A stretch of DNA of 64,000 nucleotides from positions 5,084,001 through 5,148,000 of the forward strand of contig NC_014666.1 of the NCBI RefSeq assembly GCF_000166135.1, in the 5' to 3' direction. This DNA is from Pseudofrankia inefficax. GTDB taxonomy: Bacteria; Actinomycetota; Actinomycetes; Frankiales; Frankiaceae. The translations under genes and the position numbers were made by a program. This document shows, in pieces, positions 50,381 through 64,000 of the stretch; the stretch's first letter is position 1; the number at the start of each line of letters is the position of its first letter. The notes beneath the pieces were generated by a model that did no database searches, had not been told where the DNA came from, and worked only from the letters and a program-made list of their open reading frames with translations.

Positions 50381-50952
50381 GGGTCCTCGCGCACCCAGGG
50401 TCCAGTATGTCTCATTCATCGACCCCTGGCCGCAGGAGTGGGAGATGCGTCCGAAGCCGTCGTCGGGGTGGATCGGAATTATTCCGACACGGGCGCCGCC
50501 ACCGCGATTGACCTGGCAAACAAGCTCCGCACAACAGCTCCACCATGCAGATTATCAATCGCCGGGCCGCGGAGCCGTTCGAACCGAACAGGAAATCCGC
50601 ATTCCGGCAGACGCCAGGGCGGCCGCCGAGACAGCCACGGACATCCCGCGCCGCAAAGACACGGGGACCTGCCCGATCGGCCGGCCATTGTCAGCGTAGG
50701 AGTCCCGCGCAGCGTTCTCACCCGTGAAAGACCCGATGCCGTTTGACGGCGCCGGCTGAAGCCACGCGGGTTCCAGGTAAACCCGCCTCGGCCGCATCGG
50801 TGATCATTATTACTCTGGGTGCATGAACTCACCTCTGTGTTCGACGCAGGGTTTTTTCGGGCCGGAGCCGCGAGACGAGCTTGGCCCTCCCGGCGGGACC
50901 GAAACAGTGGCACGGCGGCCAATGACCGAAGGTTTCGTGCCACGATGACGAG
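50381..50952. other. Gene-free region of 572 bases
   Basis: Reading frames here have no recognisable protein or codon pattern, and the G+C content is lower than in the neighbouring genes. A perfect 13-base palindrome CGGAATTATTCCG lies at 50474-50486. The right end is the leader of the AraC-type regulator, with GATGACGAG before its GTG. Nothing else is supported. Confidence 0.6.
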
Positions 50953-51927
50953 GTGAGCGCTTTCCGCCGTGTGGTCGCCTACGCACCCCAGGGCGTGACC
51001 GGGCTGAGTATTGGCCTGGTGACCGGAGTCTTCGCCCCCAGCGGGGTCTTTGACCTGCGTCCTGGCCTGCCCGTTTTCGACATGACCATCTGCGCCCGTC
51101 AGCCCGGGATCCTGCGGACCGACAGCGGCCTGGCCCTCCAGGTCGACCACGGCCTCGACGCGCTCACCGCGGCAGAACTGATCATGGTGCTGCCGGGGAC
51201 GGGGTTCCGCGAGGACCGGACCGACCACGTGGTGGAGGCGCTGCGCGCCGCCCACCGGCGCGGGGCGATCGTGGCCGGCCACTGCGTCGGCTCGTTCCTG
51301 CTGGCCGCCGCCGGCCTGCTCGACGGGCTGGACGCGACCACCCACTGGCAGTACGCGGACGAGATGGCCGCCACCTACCCCAAGGTCACGATCCGCCGAG
51401 ACGCGCTGTACATCGACCACGGCCAGGTCTCCACCGGGGCCGGGGCGACGGCCGGGATGGACCTGAGCCTGCACCTGCTGCGGGCCCACCACGGCGCCGC
51501 GGTAGCCAACCGGATCGCCCGCGACCTGGTCACCCCGCCGCACCGGGCCGGCGGCCAGGCCCAGTACCTCGACGCCCCGGTGCCTTCCGGTGAGGGCGAC
51601 GACCGCCTGGACGAGGTGCTTGCCTGGGCCCGGGACAACCTGGGCCAGCGCCCCACGGTGGACCAGCTCGCCGCCCGCGCCATGACGAGCCGCCGGACCT
51701 TCCTGCGCCGGTTCAGGCAGGCGACCGGCACGTCACCGAACGCCTGGCTGACCAACCAACGCCTCAACCAGGCCGAGGAACTCCTCGAGACCACCGACCT
51801 GCCCATCGAGCACATCGCTCACCACGTCGGCTACACCAGCAGCGCCGCCCTGCGCGACCAGTTCGTCCAGCGCCGTGGGGTGCCACCCCGGGAGTATCGC
51901 CGCACCTTCCTCGGACGTCAGCCGTAG
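50953..51927 (+). CDS. GlxA-type AraC family transcriptional regulator
   Basis: 324 residues. The N-terminal half is a DJ-1/PfpI-like domain, with VAGHCVGSFLLAAAGLLDG containing the nucleophile-elbow cysteine and THWQYADEMAATYP. The C-terminal half is the double helix-turn-helix AraC domain: RPTVDQLAARAMTSRRTFLRRFRQATGTSPNAWL, then LPIEHIAHHVGYTSSAALRDQFVQRRGVPPREYRRTF. These regulators often activate aldehyde or amine metabolism. No partner gene is obvious next to it. Confidence 0.94.
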   Translation: MSAFRRVVAYAPQGVTGLSIGLVTGVFAPSGVFDLRPGLPVFDMTICARQPGILRTDSGLALQVDHGLDALTAAELIMVLPGTGFREDRTDHVVEALRAAHRRGAIVAGHCVGSFLLAAAGLLDGLDATTHWQYADEMAATYPKVTIRRDALYIDHGQVSTGAGATAGMDLSLHLLRAHHGAAVANRIARDLVTPPHRAGGQAQYLDAPVPSGEGDDRLDEVLAWARDNLGQRPTVDQLAARAMTSRRTFLRRFRQATGTSPNAWLTNQRLNQAEELLETTDLPIEHIAHHVGYTSSAALRDQFVQRRGVPPREYRRTFLGRQP

Positions 51928-52054
51928 GACGCGGAGAAACAACAACCGGCGCCGCGCCGGATCAATAGCCGAAATGTCCCCAATAACATTGGGTGGCCGG
52001 GCTTCAAGGGCGCAAGGAAGGGAGTGTGAGGATGCTCACGCGACCTGGAACAAA

Positions 52055-52071
52055 CTGGACATATAGTCCAG
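52055..52071. promoter_or_regulatory. Inverted repeat CTGGAC-N5-GTCCAG
   Basis: A perfect six-base inverted repeat around ATATA, 165 bases upstream of the SARP start. It may be an operator or overlap a -10 element (CATATAG). Confidence 0.45.
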
Positions 52072-52081
52072 ACATCTGTGA

Positions 52082-52108
52082 CAACCCGTGGCAACCCGAC
52101 CCCCAACC
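52082..52108 (+). promoter_or_regulatory. CAACC direct repeats, possible SARP boxes
   Basis: CAACCC starts at 52082 and 52092, and CAACC at 52104, so the units recur every 10-12 bases. SARP regulators are known to bind heptameric direct repeats spaced by about one helical turn, so autoregulation is possible. Confidence 0.4.
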
Positions 52109-52236
52109 GTCGTAGGCTCCGGACATCGGTCGCCTTTGTTATACGCACCGTTTCTCCCGCCTTGCAGCGTCAAGGTCGGTCGGCTGTGTGTCGAATGCGC
52201 AGGCCACAGCTCCACTACGAGCCCCTGGGGGTATTG

Positions 52237-53013
52237 ATGCGCTACCAGGTGCTAGGGCCAATCAGGGTAGTCAGCCACGACCGCGAATTCCTTGCGAACG
52301 CACGTAAAATTGAGCTTCTACTCGCCGTTCTCGTTGCACGCGCAAACGAAGTGGTGAGTGTCGGGCAGCTCATCGCGGAACTCTGGGACGAGGATCCACC
52401 GCGGCGAGCGAAGGCGGCGCTGCATGTCTACGTCTCGCAACTGCGAAAACTCCTGGTCAGCTCCAGGAATTCCGGTGCCGGGATCGTCACGCGAGCACCG
52501 GGCTACCTGCTGGTGCAGGGGGGCGACGAGATCGACGTCCAGGACTTCCAGCGGTTCGTCGGGCTCGGCCGCCACTTCCTCGACCGGGCCGAGGCGCACG
52601 CGGCCGAGCGGGAGCTCAGCGCGGCGCTGTCGCTGTGGCGTGGCCCCGTCTTCGGCGACGTCGTGGGCGACGGGCCGATCGTCCGCGGGTTCGCCGCCTG
52701 GGCGGAGGAAGCCCGGCACGAGTGCCTGGAGCTGCATCTCGAGGCGCTGCTGGCGCTCGGCCAGCACCGGCAGGTCGTCGGCCCGCTTTACCAGCTGATC
52801 TCCCAGCACCCGCTGCGGGAGTCGTTCTACTGGCAGCTCATGCTCGCTCTCTACCGGTCCGACCGCCAGGCCGACGCGCTCGCCGTCTTCCAGGCGGCGC
52901 AGCGGGCCCTGGACACCGAGCTCGGCGTGCAGCCGTGCCGGGCGCTGCAGGAGCTGCACCGCACCATCCTGCTCGGCGAGCAGCTGACCGGCCAGCGGGT
53001 GCAGCGCGTATGA
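52237..53013 (+). CDS. SARP-family transcriptional activator (BTAD domain)
   Basis: 258 residues, the length of a short SARP such as ActII-ORF4 or DnrI. The N-terminal OmpR-like winged helix (RYQVLGPIRVV ... KIELLLAVLVARANEVVSVGQLIAELWDEDPPRRAKAALHVYVSQLRKLL) is followed by the bacterial transcriptional activation domain (RFVGLGRHFL...LFQAAQRALDTELGVQPC). SARPs activate secondary-metabolite clusters. Its stop overlaps the ATG of the phosphopantetheinyl transferase gene (ATGA). The polyketide synthase begins 5 kb downstream and is a probable target. The longer upstream reading frame is rejected because the fold begins at this ATG. Confidence 0.93.
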   Translation: MRYQVLGPIRVVSHDREFLANARKIELLLAVLVARANEVVSVGQLIAELWDEDPPRRAKAALHVYVSQLRKLLVSSRNSGAGIVTRAPGYLLVQGGDEIDVQDFQRFVGLGRHFLDRAEAHAAERELSAALSLWRGPVFGDVVGDGPIVRGFAAWAEEARHECLELHLEALLALGQHRQVVGPLYQLISQHPLRESFYWQLMLALYRSDRQADALAVFQAAQRALDTELGVQPCRALQELHRTILLGEQLTGQRVQRV

Positions 53014-53735
53014 CGGCCCGATCCGCGGGAGCCGGCCTGCTCGCCGGCCGGCTCCCGCCGCAGGTCGCTCTCGTGGAGTCCTTCGGGGACGAGGATCCGC
53101 CCGAGCTGTTTCCCGAGGAGGCCGCGATCGTCAGCCAGGCCGTCGAACGGCGACGGCGCGAGTTCGCCGCCGTGCGCGCCTGCGCACGGGCGGCGCTCGC
53201 CACGTTCGGGATCGCGCCGGCACCGATACTGCCGTCCGGTGCCGGGCCTGGCTGGGCCAGCCGGGCGCCTCGGTGGCCGGCCGGCATCGTGGGAAGCATG
53301 ACGCACTGTGACGGCTACCGGGCGGCGGCGGTCGTCCGCGCCTCCGCGGTCTCGTCGCTCGGGATCGACGCCGAGCCCGGCGGCCCGCTTCCCGCCGGCG
53401 TGGCCGAGACGGTCACCCGGCCCGAGGAACGTCGCCACCTGGCCGGGCTGGCCGCGAGCCATCCCGGTGTCTGCTGGGACCGGCTGCTGTTCAGCGCGAA
53501 GGAAAGCGTCTTCAAGGCCTGGTTCCCGCTGACCGGCCGCTGGCTCGACTTCGACGAGTGCGTCATCCGCGTCGACCCGGACCGACGCACCTTCGTCGGT
53601 GACCTACAGGTTCCCGGGCCGGTCGTCGCGGGCGCGGCGGTCAGCCGTTTCACCGGCATCTGGAACACCCTCGACGCGGACGGGCAGGCCTACGTCGCGA
53701 CCGCCGTTCTCGTCACCTCGCCGGACCGGCCGTAG
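53010..53735 (+). CDS. 4'-phosphopantetheinyl transferase
   Basis: 241 residues of the EntD/PptT type. VGSMTHCDGYRAAAV, SLGIDAEP (magnesium-binding GIDxE) and LLFSAKESVFKAWFP (xxKESxxKAW) are the three signatures. It transfers phosphopantetheine from CoA to a serine in acyl or peptidyl carrier domains, and so is likely to activate the polyketide synthase beginning at 58247. It is translationally coupled to the SARP gene. Its 3' end overlaps the convergent dehydrogenase gene by 23 bases. Confidence 0.94.
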   Translation: MTARSAGAGLLAGRLPPQVALVESFGDEDPPELFPEEAAIVSQAVERRRREFAAVRACARAALATFGIAPAPILPSGAGPGWASRAPRWPAGIVGSMTHCDGYRAAAVVRASAVSSLGIDAEPGGPLPAGVAETVTRPEERRHLAGLAASHPGVCWDRLLFSAKESVFKAWFPLTGRWLDFDECVIRVDPDRRTFVGDLQVPGPVVAGAAVSRFTGIWNTLDADGQAYVATAVLVTSPDRP

Positions 53736-55533
53736 CGAGATCCCGCCTCTCGTGTACCCGGTACCCCCGGCCGGTCTTGCGCCCGAGACAGCCGGCGGCG
53801 ACCAGCTCCGTCAGGTGCGCGGCGGGCACGAGCTCGGGCCCGCCGAAGGTCTCGTGCAGCCGCTCCAGGATCGCGTGCGAGATGTCGAGGCCGACGACGT
53901 CGAGCAGCTGGAACGGTCCCATCGGAAACCCGTAGCCGGCCGCCATGACCGTGTCGACCTGGTCCGGGCTGACGTACCGCCGCGCGATCATGGAGGCCGC
54001 CTGGTTCAGGTAGGGAAAGAGCAGCGCGTTGACGATGAACCCGGTGCGGTCGGGACAGCTGACCGCGTGCTTGCCGAGCGCCGAGGCCGCCGCCAGCGCC
54101 GTCGCGTGGGCCTCGTCCGAGGTGAGGACGCTACGGCTGACCTCGACGAGCCGCATCGCCGGCGCCGGGTTGAAGAAGTGCATGCCGACGACGTCCTGCG
54201 GCCGGCTGGTGGCGGTGGCGCACCCCAGCACCGAGAGGCTGGACGTGGAGGTCGCGAGCACGGTGCCGGGACGGGTCACCTTGTCGATCGTGGCGAACAC
54301 GCCGCGCTTCACGTCGAGATCCTCGGCGACCGCCTCGACGACGAGGTCGCACTCGGCCAGCGCGGCGACGTCGGCGGTGGCGGTCAGCCGCCCGGTCGCC
54401 GCCCGCACGTCGTCGCGGGTGAGCCGGCCCCGCACCACCGCCCGCTCCAGCGACGCCTCGACCACGGCCACGGCCTCCTTGGCACGGATCGCGCTGCGGG
54501 CGACCAGCGTCGTGGGGAGGCCGGCGCGCACCGCGACCTCGGCGATGCCGCCGGCCATGGTGCCCGACCCGACGATGCCGACCGTCGCCACCGGTCGCCC
54601 GGCGTCCGCTCCGGGCCGCGGCGCCGCCGTGTTCGGTCGCGCGTCGACGGGGCCGGCACCGTCCGGGGAATAGGCGCCGTCCGGGGAATAGCGGTAGAAG
54701 CCGCGGCCGCTCCTGCGTCCCAGCAGACCGGCCGTGGCCATCCGCGACAGCAGCCCGGCGGGCTCGTAACGCCGGTCACCGAACCGTTCGGCCAGCGCCG
54801 ACAGGCCGTCGAGCACGACGTCCACGCCGAGGGCGTCGACGTGGGCCAGCGGGCCCGTCGGTAGGCCGCAGCCCAGCCGCATGGCCGCGTCGATGTCGTC
54901 TCGGGAGGCGTATCCCTGCTCGTACAGCGCCACCGCGTCGTTGAGGTAGGGAAGCAGCAGGCAGGCGCCGAGCGCCCCGTGATGGTCGACCGTCGCCACG
55001 CCGGCCAGCCCGAGGTCGGCGACGAGCAAACCGACGTCGCCTCGGACCGCCAGGTCGGTGACCGGCGTCTCCAGGATCTCCACCGCCGAGCCTCCCGCGG
55101 CGGCGACCCCGTCGTGGCACGGGTGCAGTCCGATCGTCCGGGTCATGCGTCCCGCCCGCGACGCGATCACCGCGATCGGGAACGCGGACGCGGTGGAGGC
55201 GAACACCGCGTCCGGGCGGCAGACCGCGTGGGCGCGCCGCAGCACCTCGATCTTGAGGTCGAGACGCTCGGGAACGGCCTCGATGACCAGGTCGGCCGGC
55301 GCGCAGGCGTCGGCGTCGGCGCTGTAGCGCACCGGCGGGAACTCGGCCTCGCCCCACTCGTCGGACCTGGTGAGCTCCGCGAGAACGGTTTCGACGCGTC
55401 GCCTGCCCCGGTCGAGCGCGGCGGCGTCGGGCTCGACCGCGATGACCTGGCGACCGGTGCGGGCGATTCGCGCGGCGAGGGCGGCGCCCGTCACACCGAG
55501 CCCGATCACGCACACCGTAGGAAAGGGCAGCAT
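53713..55533 (-). CDS. Tandem 3-hydroxyacyl-CoA dehydrogenase, two fused units
   Basis: 606 residues: two copies of the 3-hydroxybutyryl/hydroxyacyl-CoA dehydrogenase fold. The first (1-~285) begins TVCVIGLGVTGAALAARIARTGR; the second (~310-600) begins TVGIVGSGTMAGGIAEVA. The second has the full active site (TSTSSLSV, GMHFFNPAPAMRLVEV, TGFIVNALLFPYLNQA). The first retains a His (GLHPCHDG) but has lost FFNP and the N in TGFxxN, so it is probably inactive or structural. A linker of Ala/Pro and two copies of SPDGAY joins them. NAD-dependent oxidation of 3-hydroxyacyl-CoA is expected. It is convergent with the PPTase gene. Confidence 0.92.
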   Translation of the reverse strand: MLPFPTVCVIGLGVTGAALAARIARTGRQVIAVEPDAAALDRGRRRVETVLAELTRSDEWGEAEFPPVRYSADADACAPADLVIEAVPERLDLKIEVLRRAHAVCRPDAVFASTASAFPIAVIASRAGRMTRTIGLHPCHDGVAAAGGSAVEILETPVTDLAVRGDVGLLVADLGLAGVATVDHHGALGACLLLPYLNDAVALYEQGYASRDDIDAAMRLGCGLPTGPLAHVDALGVDVVLDGLSALAERFGDRRYEPAGLLSRMATAGLLGRRSGRGFYRYSPDGAYSPDGAGPVDARPNTAAPRPGADAGRPVATVGIVGSGTMAGGIAEVAVRAGLPTTLVARSAIRAKEAVAVVEASLERAVVRGRLTRDDVRAATGRLTATADVAALAECDLVVEAVAEDLDVKRGVFATIDKVTRPGTVLATSTSSLSVLGCATATSRPQDVVGMHFFNPAPAMRLVEVSRSVLTSDEAHATALAAASALGKHAVSCPDRTGFIVNALLFPYLNQAASMIARRYVSPDQVDTVMAAGYGFPMGPFQLLDVVGLDISHAILERLHETFGGPELVPAAHLTELVAAGCLGRKTGRGYRVHERRDLATAGPAR

Positions 55534-55611
55534 CTGGAGGTCCTTCCACGATCAGGGAGTTCCGGATCAGGGGCGTTCCGGATCAGGGCGTTGGGGCGTC
55601 CGTGCGCCGTC

Positions 55612-56064
55612 CTAGGCCGCGTCGCCGGGCGGGTCCTTCCACCCCTCGGTCTCGGGCTCGGGGTCCGCGCCGGCGTCGCCCGGCGGCGCGCCGCTCGTCT
55701 CGGTCTCTGCGGCCTCCAGCGCCCGCGCCCAGTCGACATCGCGCAGTTGTTGCCACAGCAGGAACTCGGCCCAGGTCGTCGGCCGCTCGGAGCCGGCGCG
55801 CTCGGGGTGACCGGCCGAGAGCGAGACCCGTCCCGACGGGCGGAATCCCGCCGGAGGGCGCGGTCGGGGTGGGGGCGGCGCCGGGTCCCCGTCGGCTCCC
55901 TCGGGACGGCCCACAGTCTCTGGACGGGCCACAGTCTCTGGACGGGCCTCGGTCCCGGTCCTGAGCAGCCCGACCGGCGTGCCGCCCATCAGAATCCAGC
56001 CGGTCCGGCCGAACTCCACGGCGAGGCGATGCAGCACCGACAGGACGCAGCGCCACCGCGTCAC
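55612..56064 (-). CDS. Hypothetical proline/acidic-rich protein
   Basis: About 150 residues from a GTG; not recognised. The N-terminal ~35 residues (VTRWRCVLSVLHRLAVEFGRTGWILMGG) are moderately hydrophobic and aromatic, then a low-complexity repeat region (PETVARPETVGRPE, PAPPPPRPRPP) and a C-terminus with WAEFLLWQQLRDVDWARALEAAETE. No known domain or signal peptide is certain. An 18-base tandem duplication encodes the PETV repeat. The next gene, 225 bases away, is divergent. Coding status is moderately supported by codon bias. Confidence 0.5.
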   Translation of the reverse strand: MTRWRCVLSVLHRLAVEFGRTGWILMGGTPVGLLRTGTEARPETVARPETVGRPEGADGDPAPPPPRPRPPAGFRPSGRVSLSAGHPERAGSERPTTWAEFLLWQQLRDVDWARALEAAETETSGAPPGDAGADPEPETEGWKDPPGDAA

Positions 56065-56289
56065 CGCGCTCCCACCGCCGGGTCCCGTAGACACGGGCCG
56101 AGAGTCGTGGCGGAGGCTGAAGCCCGGGTGAAGCCCGGCCAAAGCCGTCCCGGCGCCGGATTCGACCTGCGGAGACCGACGGCCACCACCTGCGGATTTA
56201 GAGCGGTCCAAGGATGAGCATAGGCGGCCAACCGAGGCTCTGCAGACTGCGCGCACGTCGTTGCCAGCCAGCGAAAGCGAGGACGAGAA

Positions 56290-56718
56290 ATGGCGTCTAT
56301 TTCCGCGACGAAGGTCTACGCGGCCCCGGTCGACAAGGTGTGGACCACGCTGACCGACCTCTCCAGAATGCCGGACTGGAACACCTCCCACCTGGCATTC
56401 CCCGAGGCTCCCCCGGCCGTTCTCGAGCCGTCGATGAAATTCACCCAGAAGATCTCCAACATGGGCATGCCCTCGGAGGTCCGCTGGACCATCGTGAAGG
56501 TCGAGGCGCCGAACCTGTTGGAGTTCAAGGGACAGGGGCCGATGAACGTCACCGTCAAGATGCGGTACGAGGTGGAGGCCGTCGACGGCGGGACCCAGGT
56601 CACCATCGCCAACGAGTTCACCGGCGCCATGGTGCGGATGGCGGGCAAGCGCCTCACCCAGTCCGGCCAGGCCGACCTCGAGGCGTCACTCGTCAAGTTC
56701 GCCGAGGTCGTAGAGTAA
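56290..56718 (+). CDS. SRPBCC-family (polyketide cyclase/dehydrase-like) protein
   Basis: 142 residues of the START/Bet v1-like fold: MASISATKVYAAPVDKVWTTLTDLSRMPDWNTSHLAF is the classical opening (VWxxLTDxxRMPxW), then MRYEVEAVDGGTQVTIANEFTG and the C-terminal helix LEASLVKFAEVVE. Such proteins bind hydrophobic ligands or cyclise polyketides. The ATG follows GCGAGGACGAGAA. It lies 1.5 kb before the polyketide synthase and may belong to it, which is not shown. Confidence 0.9.
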   Translation: MASISATKVYAAPVDKVWTTLTDLSRMPDWNTSHLAFPEAPPAVLEPSMKFTQKISNMGMPSEVRWTIVKVEAPNLLEFKGQGPMNVTVKMRYEVEAVDGGTQVTIANEFTGAMVRMAGKRLTQSGQADLEASLVKFAEVVE

Positions 56719-56829
56719 ACACGTAACCACGTAGGGCAGGTGCTGGGAGCAGGGTGTCGAGCGCGAGCGAGCGCCGGCGCGTCCGGCACCCATCCCGTCC
56801 GGTTCTCGGCCCACCGGAAGGACGCTCAG

Positions 56830-57288
56830 GTGACCGCGCAGTCCCCCTCGCCCGCGCTGGACAGTCCACACGCCGTCTTCGACCGCTATGTCCGGGCCGG
56901 GCTGTCCGGCGACCGGGCCACTCAGGTCGGCCTGTTCGCCGTCGACGGCGTGCTGGAGTTCCCCTTCGCGCCGCCGGGCTCGCCCCGGCGGGTGGAGGGG
57001 CGCGAGCAGATCCGCCGGGTGGTCGGCGGCAACATCTCGCCGGCCGGGCTGCGGGTCGACGAGGAGGGCTCGACGCTCGTCGTGCACGAGACGACCGACC
57101 CCGAGGTGATCGTCGTCGAGGCCGAGGTGCACTCGGAGGTCGTCAGCACCGGAGCGCGCTTCATGGTGCCCTACGTGCAGGTCTACCAGGTGCGGTCCGG
57201 CGAGATCCTGCTGCTGCGCGACTACTGGCCGGCCTGGGCCGGGCCGGCCGTCAGCTCGGCGCTCGCGACAGGCGGCCCGCCGGCCTGA
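56830..57288 (+). CDS. SnoaL-like/NTF2-fold protein
   Basis: 152 residues. FDRYVRAGLSGDRATQVGLFAVDGVLEFPFAPPGSPRRVEGREQIRRVVGGN is the NTF2 N-terminal half, with FPFAPP and VEGREQIR typical of SnoaL-like cyclase/isomerase relatives; FMVPYVQVYQVRSGEILLLRDYWPAW closes the sheet. The GTG start follows AAGGACGCTCAG. Its 3' end overlaps the convergent TetR gene by 38 bases. It could process a polyketide or catabolic substrate. Confidence 0.88.
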   Translation: MTAQSPSPALDSPHAVFDRYVRAGLSGDRATQVGLFAVDGVLEFPFAPPGSPRRVEGREQIRRVVGGNISPAGLRVDEEGSTLVVHETTDPEVIVVEAEVHSEVVSTGARFMVPYVQVYQVRSGEILLLRDYWPAWAGPAVSSALATGGPPA

Positions 57289-57892
57289 GGCCGTCGAAGA
57301 CGACGTCGAGGGTGTGCGACAACGCGTCGGGGCGCCACGCCGCCTGCTCGGCGATCCGGCAGGCACCGAACAGCAGGGCGCTCACCTCCGCGACGGTGAC
57401 GTCCTCCCGGACGGCGCTCGCCTGCTGCGCCCGGGCCAGCAGCGCGCCGAGCGCCCGCGGCAGCTCGTCGCGGCCCTCGGTCAGGGTGTCCTGCGCCGCG
57501 CCGGCCGGCTCTGCCGTCCCGAGGGTGGCGAGCGCGTCGGCGTAGGTGGCCTTGGTGGCCGCCACGTCGACGACCCGGTGCAGGAAGGTGAAGAACGCGT
57601 CCCCCGGGTCGGCGGCCGTCACCAGCTCCTGGGCCTCCTCGGCGAAGCGCCGCATCCGGGCGACGAACACCGCCTCGAGCAGGGCCTCCTTGGTCGGGAA
57701 GTGCCGGAAGACTGTCCCGACGCCGACGCCCGCCGAGCGGGCGACCTCCTCGGTGGAGACCGACGTTCCGCGCGCGGAGAAGACCGACTCCGCGGCCGCG
57801 AGGACCCGCAGCCGGTTGCGGCGGGCGTCCGGGCGGGTCCGTCGTCCCGGTTCGCTGGCCGCCGGCTCGACCGCCGGCTTGGAACTCGTCAC
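57251..57892 (-). CDS. TetR/AcrR family transcriptional regulator
   Basis: 213 residues from a GTG. The helix-turn-helix is VLAAAESVFSARGTSVSTEEVARSAGVGVGTVFRHFPTKEALLEAVF, a strongly conserved pattern. The C-terminal ligand domain contains FFTFLHRVVDVAATKATYADAL. It is divergent from the polyketide synthase (354 bases between) and may repress it or respond to its product. Confidence 0.94.
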   Translation of the reverse strand: MTSSKPAVEPAASEPGRRTRPDARRNRLRVLAAAESVFSARGTSVSTEEVARSAGVGVGTVFRHFPTKEALLEAVFVARMRRFAEEAQELVTAADPGDAFFTFLHRVVDVAATKATYADALATLGTAEPAGAAQDTLTEGRDELPRALGALLARAQQASAVREDVTVAEVSALLFGACRIAEQAAWRPDALSHTLDVVFDGLRPAGRLSRAPS

Positions 57893-58246
57893 GGCTGCCG
57901 TCCGATCCCCGCATGAGCGCGCGCCGACGCGCCGTGGGCCGCGGCACCCCGACACGCCCGGAAGCCGGCTGCGGGTGCGCGCGACAGCCGGACCGCCCTT
58001 GATCTTACCCCGATCACCGCGAACCCGCGCCAGGTCCGAGCACCGGAGCCGACCGGCCACCCGCCGCGCACTGACGACGCCGAATCTCGGCCCCTCATTT
58101 CCCGCTTCCGGGCACAAAGACCCATGTCCAGCGTCAGCTCGCCCCGAATCGCGCCACAACCGCTTTAGAGCGAGAGAAGCCTCGGCTTAGACCGCGTTCC
58201 TAGCGTCTCCTCCGACCGGTCCTGACGTCGGTGGGGGTGCGAGTCC
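57893..58246. other. Intergenic region between TetR and polyketide synthase, 354 bases
   Basis: No gene is supported. No strong palindrome or CAACC-type SARP repeat was recognised. The right end has GGTGGGGGTGCGA before the GTG of the synthase. Confidence 0.6.

Positions 58247-64000
<5,754 letters not shown>

Larger units (their letters stand above)
51928..52236. other. Leader region of the SARP gene, 309 bases
   Basis: No gene is supported. The segment is A+T richer than its flanks. It contains the inverted repeat CTGGAC-N5-GTCCAG and a set of CAACC direct repeats, described separately, and ends with a G-rich ribosome binding site (CTGGGGG) before the ATG at 52237. Confidence 0.65.

Noticed and set aside
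50438-50746. Small open frames of 60-102 codons between the nitroreductase and AraC genes
   Set aside because: No ribosome binding site, unusual residues, no codon bias and several overlapping frames of similar length.
52078-52236. N-terminal extension of the SARP protein
   Set aside because: The extension is Arg-rich without homology to SARP proteins, lies over the possible regulatory repeats, and the ATG at 52237 has a G-rich ribosome binding site and begins exactly at the family's conserved start.

Overview
The window is uniformly high in G+C, has many GTG starts and purine-rich ribosome binding sites, and is dense in lipoprotein solute-binding proteins, CoA-ester enzymes, TetR regulators and F420/FMN-type oxidoreductases. 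This points to a soil or plant-associated actinomycete. A Frankia-like (Frankia/Pseudofrankia) chromosome is my best guess, inferred from gene content only. I recognised no rRNA, tRNA, CRISPR array, transposase or phage gene.

Layout. 1-29 kb is a catabolic island for CoA-linked substrates, with acyl-CoA dehydrogenases, a DUF35/thiolase-like pair, enoyl-CoA hydratases, a thiolase, short-chain dehydrogenases, a P450, LLM oxidoreductases and several orphan branched-chain-amino-acid-type binding proteins. Seven copies of one operator-like palindrome, TAG(T/C)-N4-(A/G)CTATGT, precede genes between 1.1 and 23.9 kb and probably define a shared regulon. 29-35 kb holds two near-duplicate binding proteins flanking a carboxylesterase, then an AtuA-type pair opposite a LysR regulator. 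35.9-37.1 kb is a fluoride-exporter operon (FluC, DUF190, FluC). 37.3-44.9 kb is a sulfonate/taurine-like module: binding protein, ATPase, permease, SsuD-like monooxygenase, two NTF2-like proteins and another LLM enzyme, with a TauD-type dioxygenase divergent. 45-50.4 kb holds an acyl-CoA ligase/nitronate monooxygenase operon, a DeoR/deoxyribosyltransferase-like divergent pair and a TetR/deazaflavin nitroreductase divergent pair. 51-64 kb is regulatory and secondary-metabolic: a GlxA-type AraC regulator, a SARP regulator translationally coupled to a phosphopantetheinyl transferase, a tandem 3-hydroxyacyl-CoA dehydrogenase, small SRPBCC and NTF2 proteins, a TetR regulator, and a modular type I polyketide synthase (KS-AT-DH-KR-ACP) that runs off the right edge.

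How it fits together. In the first 29 kb, binding proteins would capture or sense hydrophobic carboxylic substrates, P450 and LLM enzymes would oxidise them, and dehydrogenases, hydratases and thiolases would degrade the CoA esters. The shared operator suggests coordinated induction. In the last 12 kb, the phosphopantetheinyl transferase could activate the carrier domain of the synthase and the SARP protein could switch the locus on. These links are inferences from gene order.

The main candidates for something undescribed are the seven-site operator regulon with its conserved ATGTGGCG extension, the ~80-base inverted-repeat family at three intergenic sites, the set of seven binding proteins without cognate transporters (one of them lacking any export signal), and a sharply bounded codon-usage island inside the polyketide synthase.
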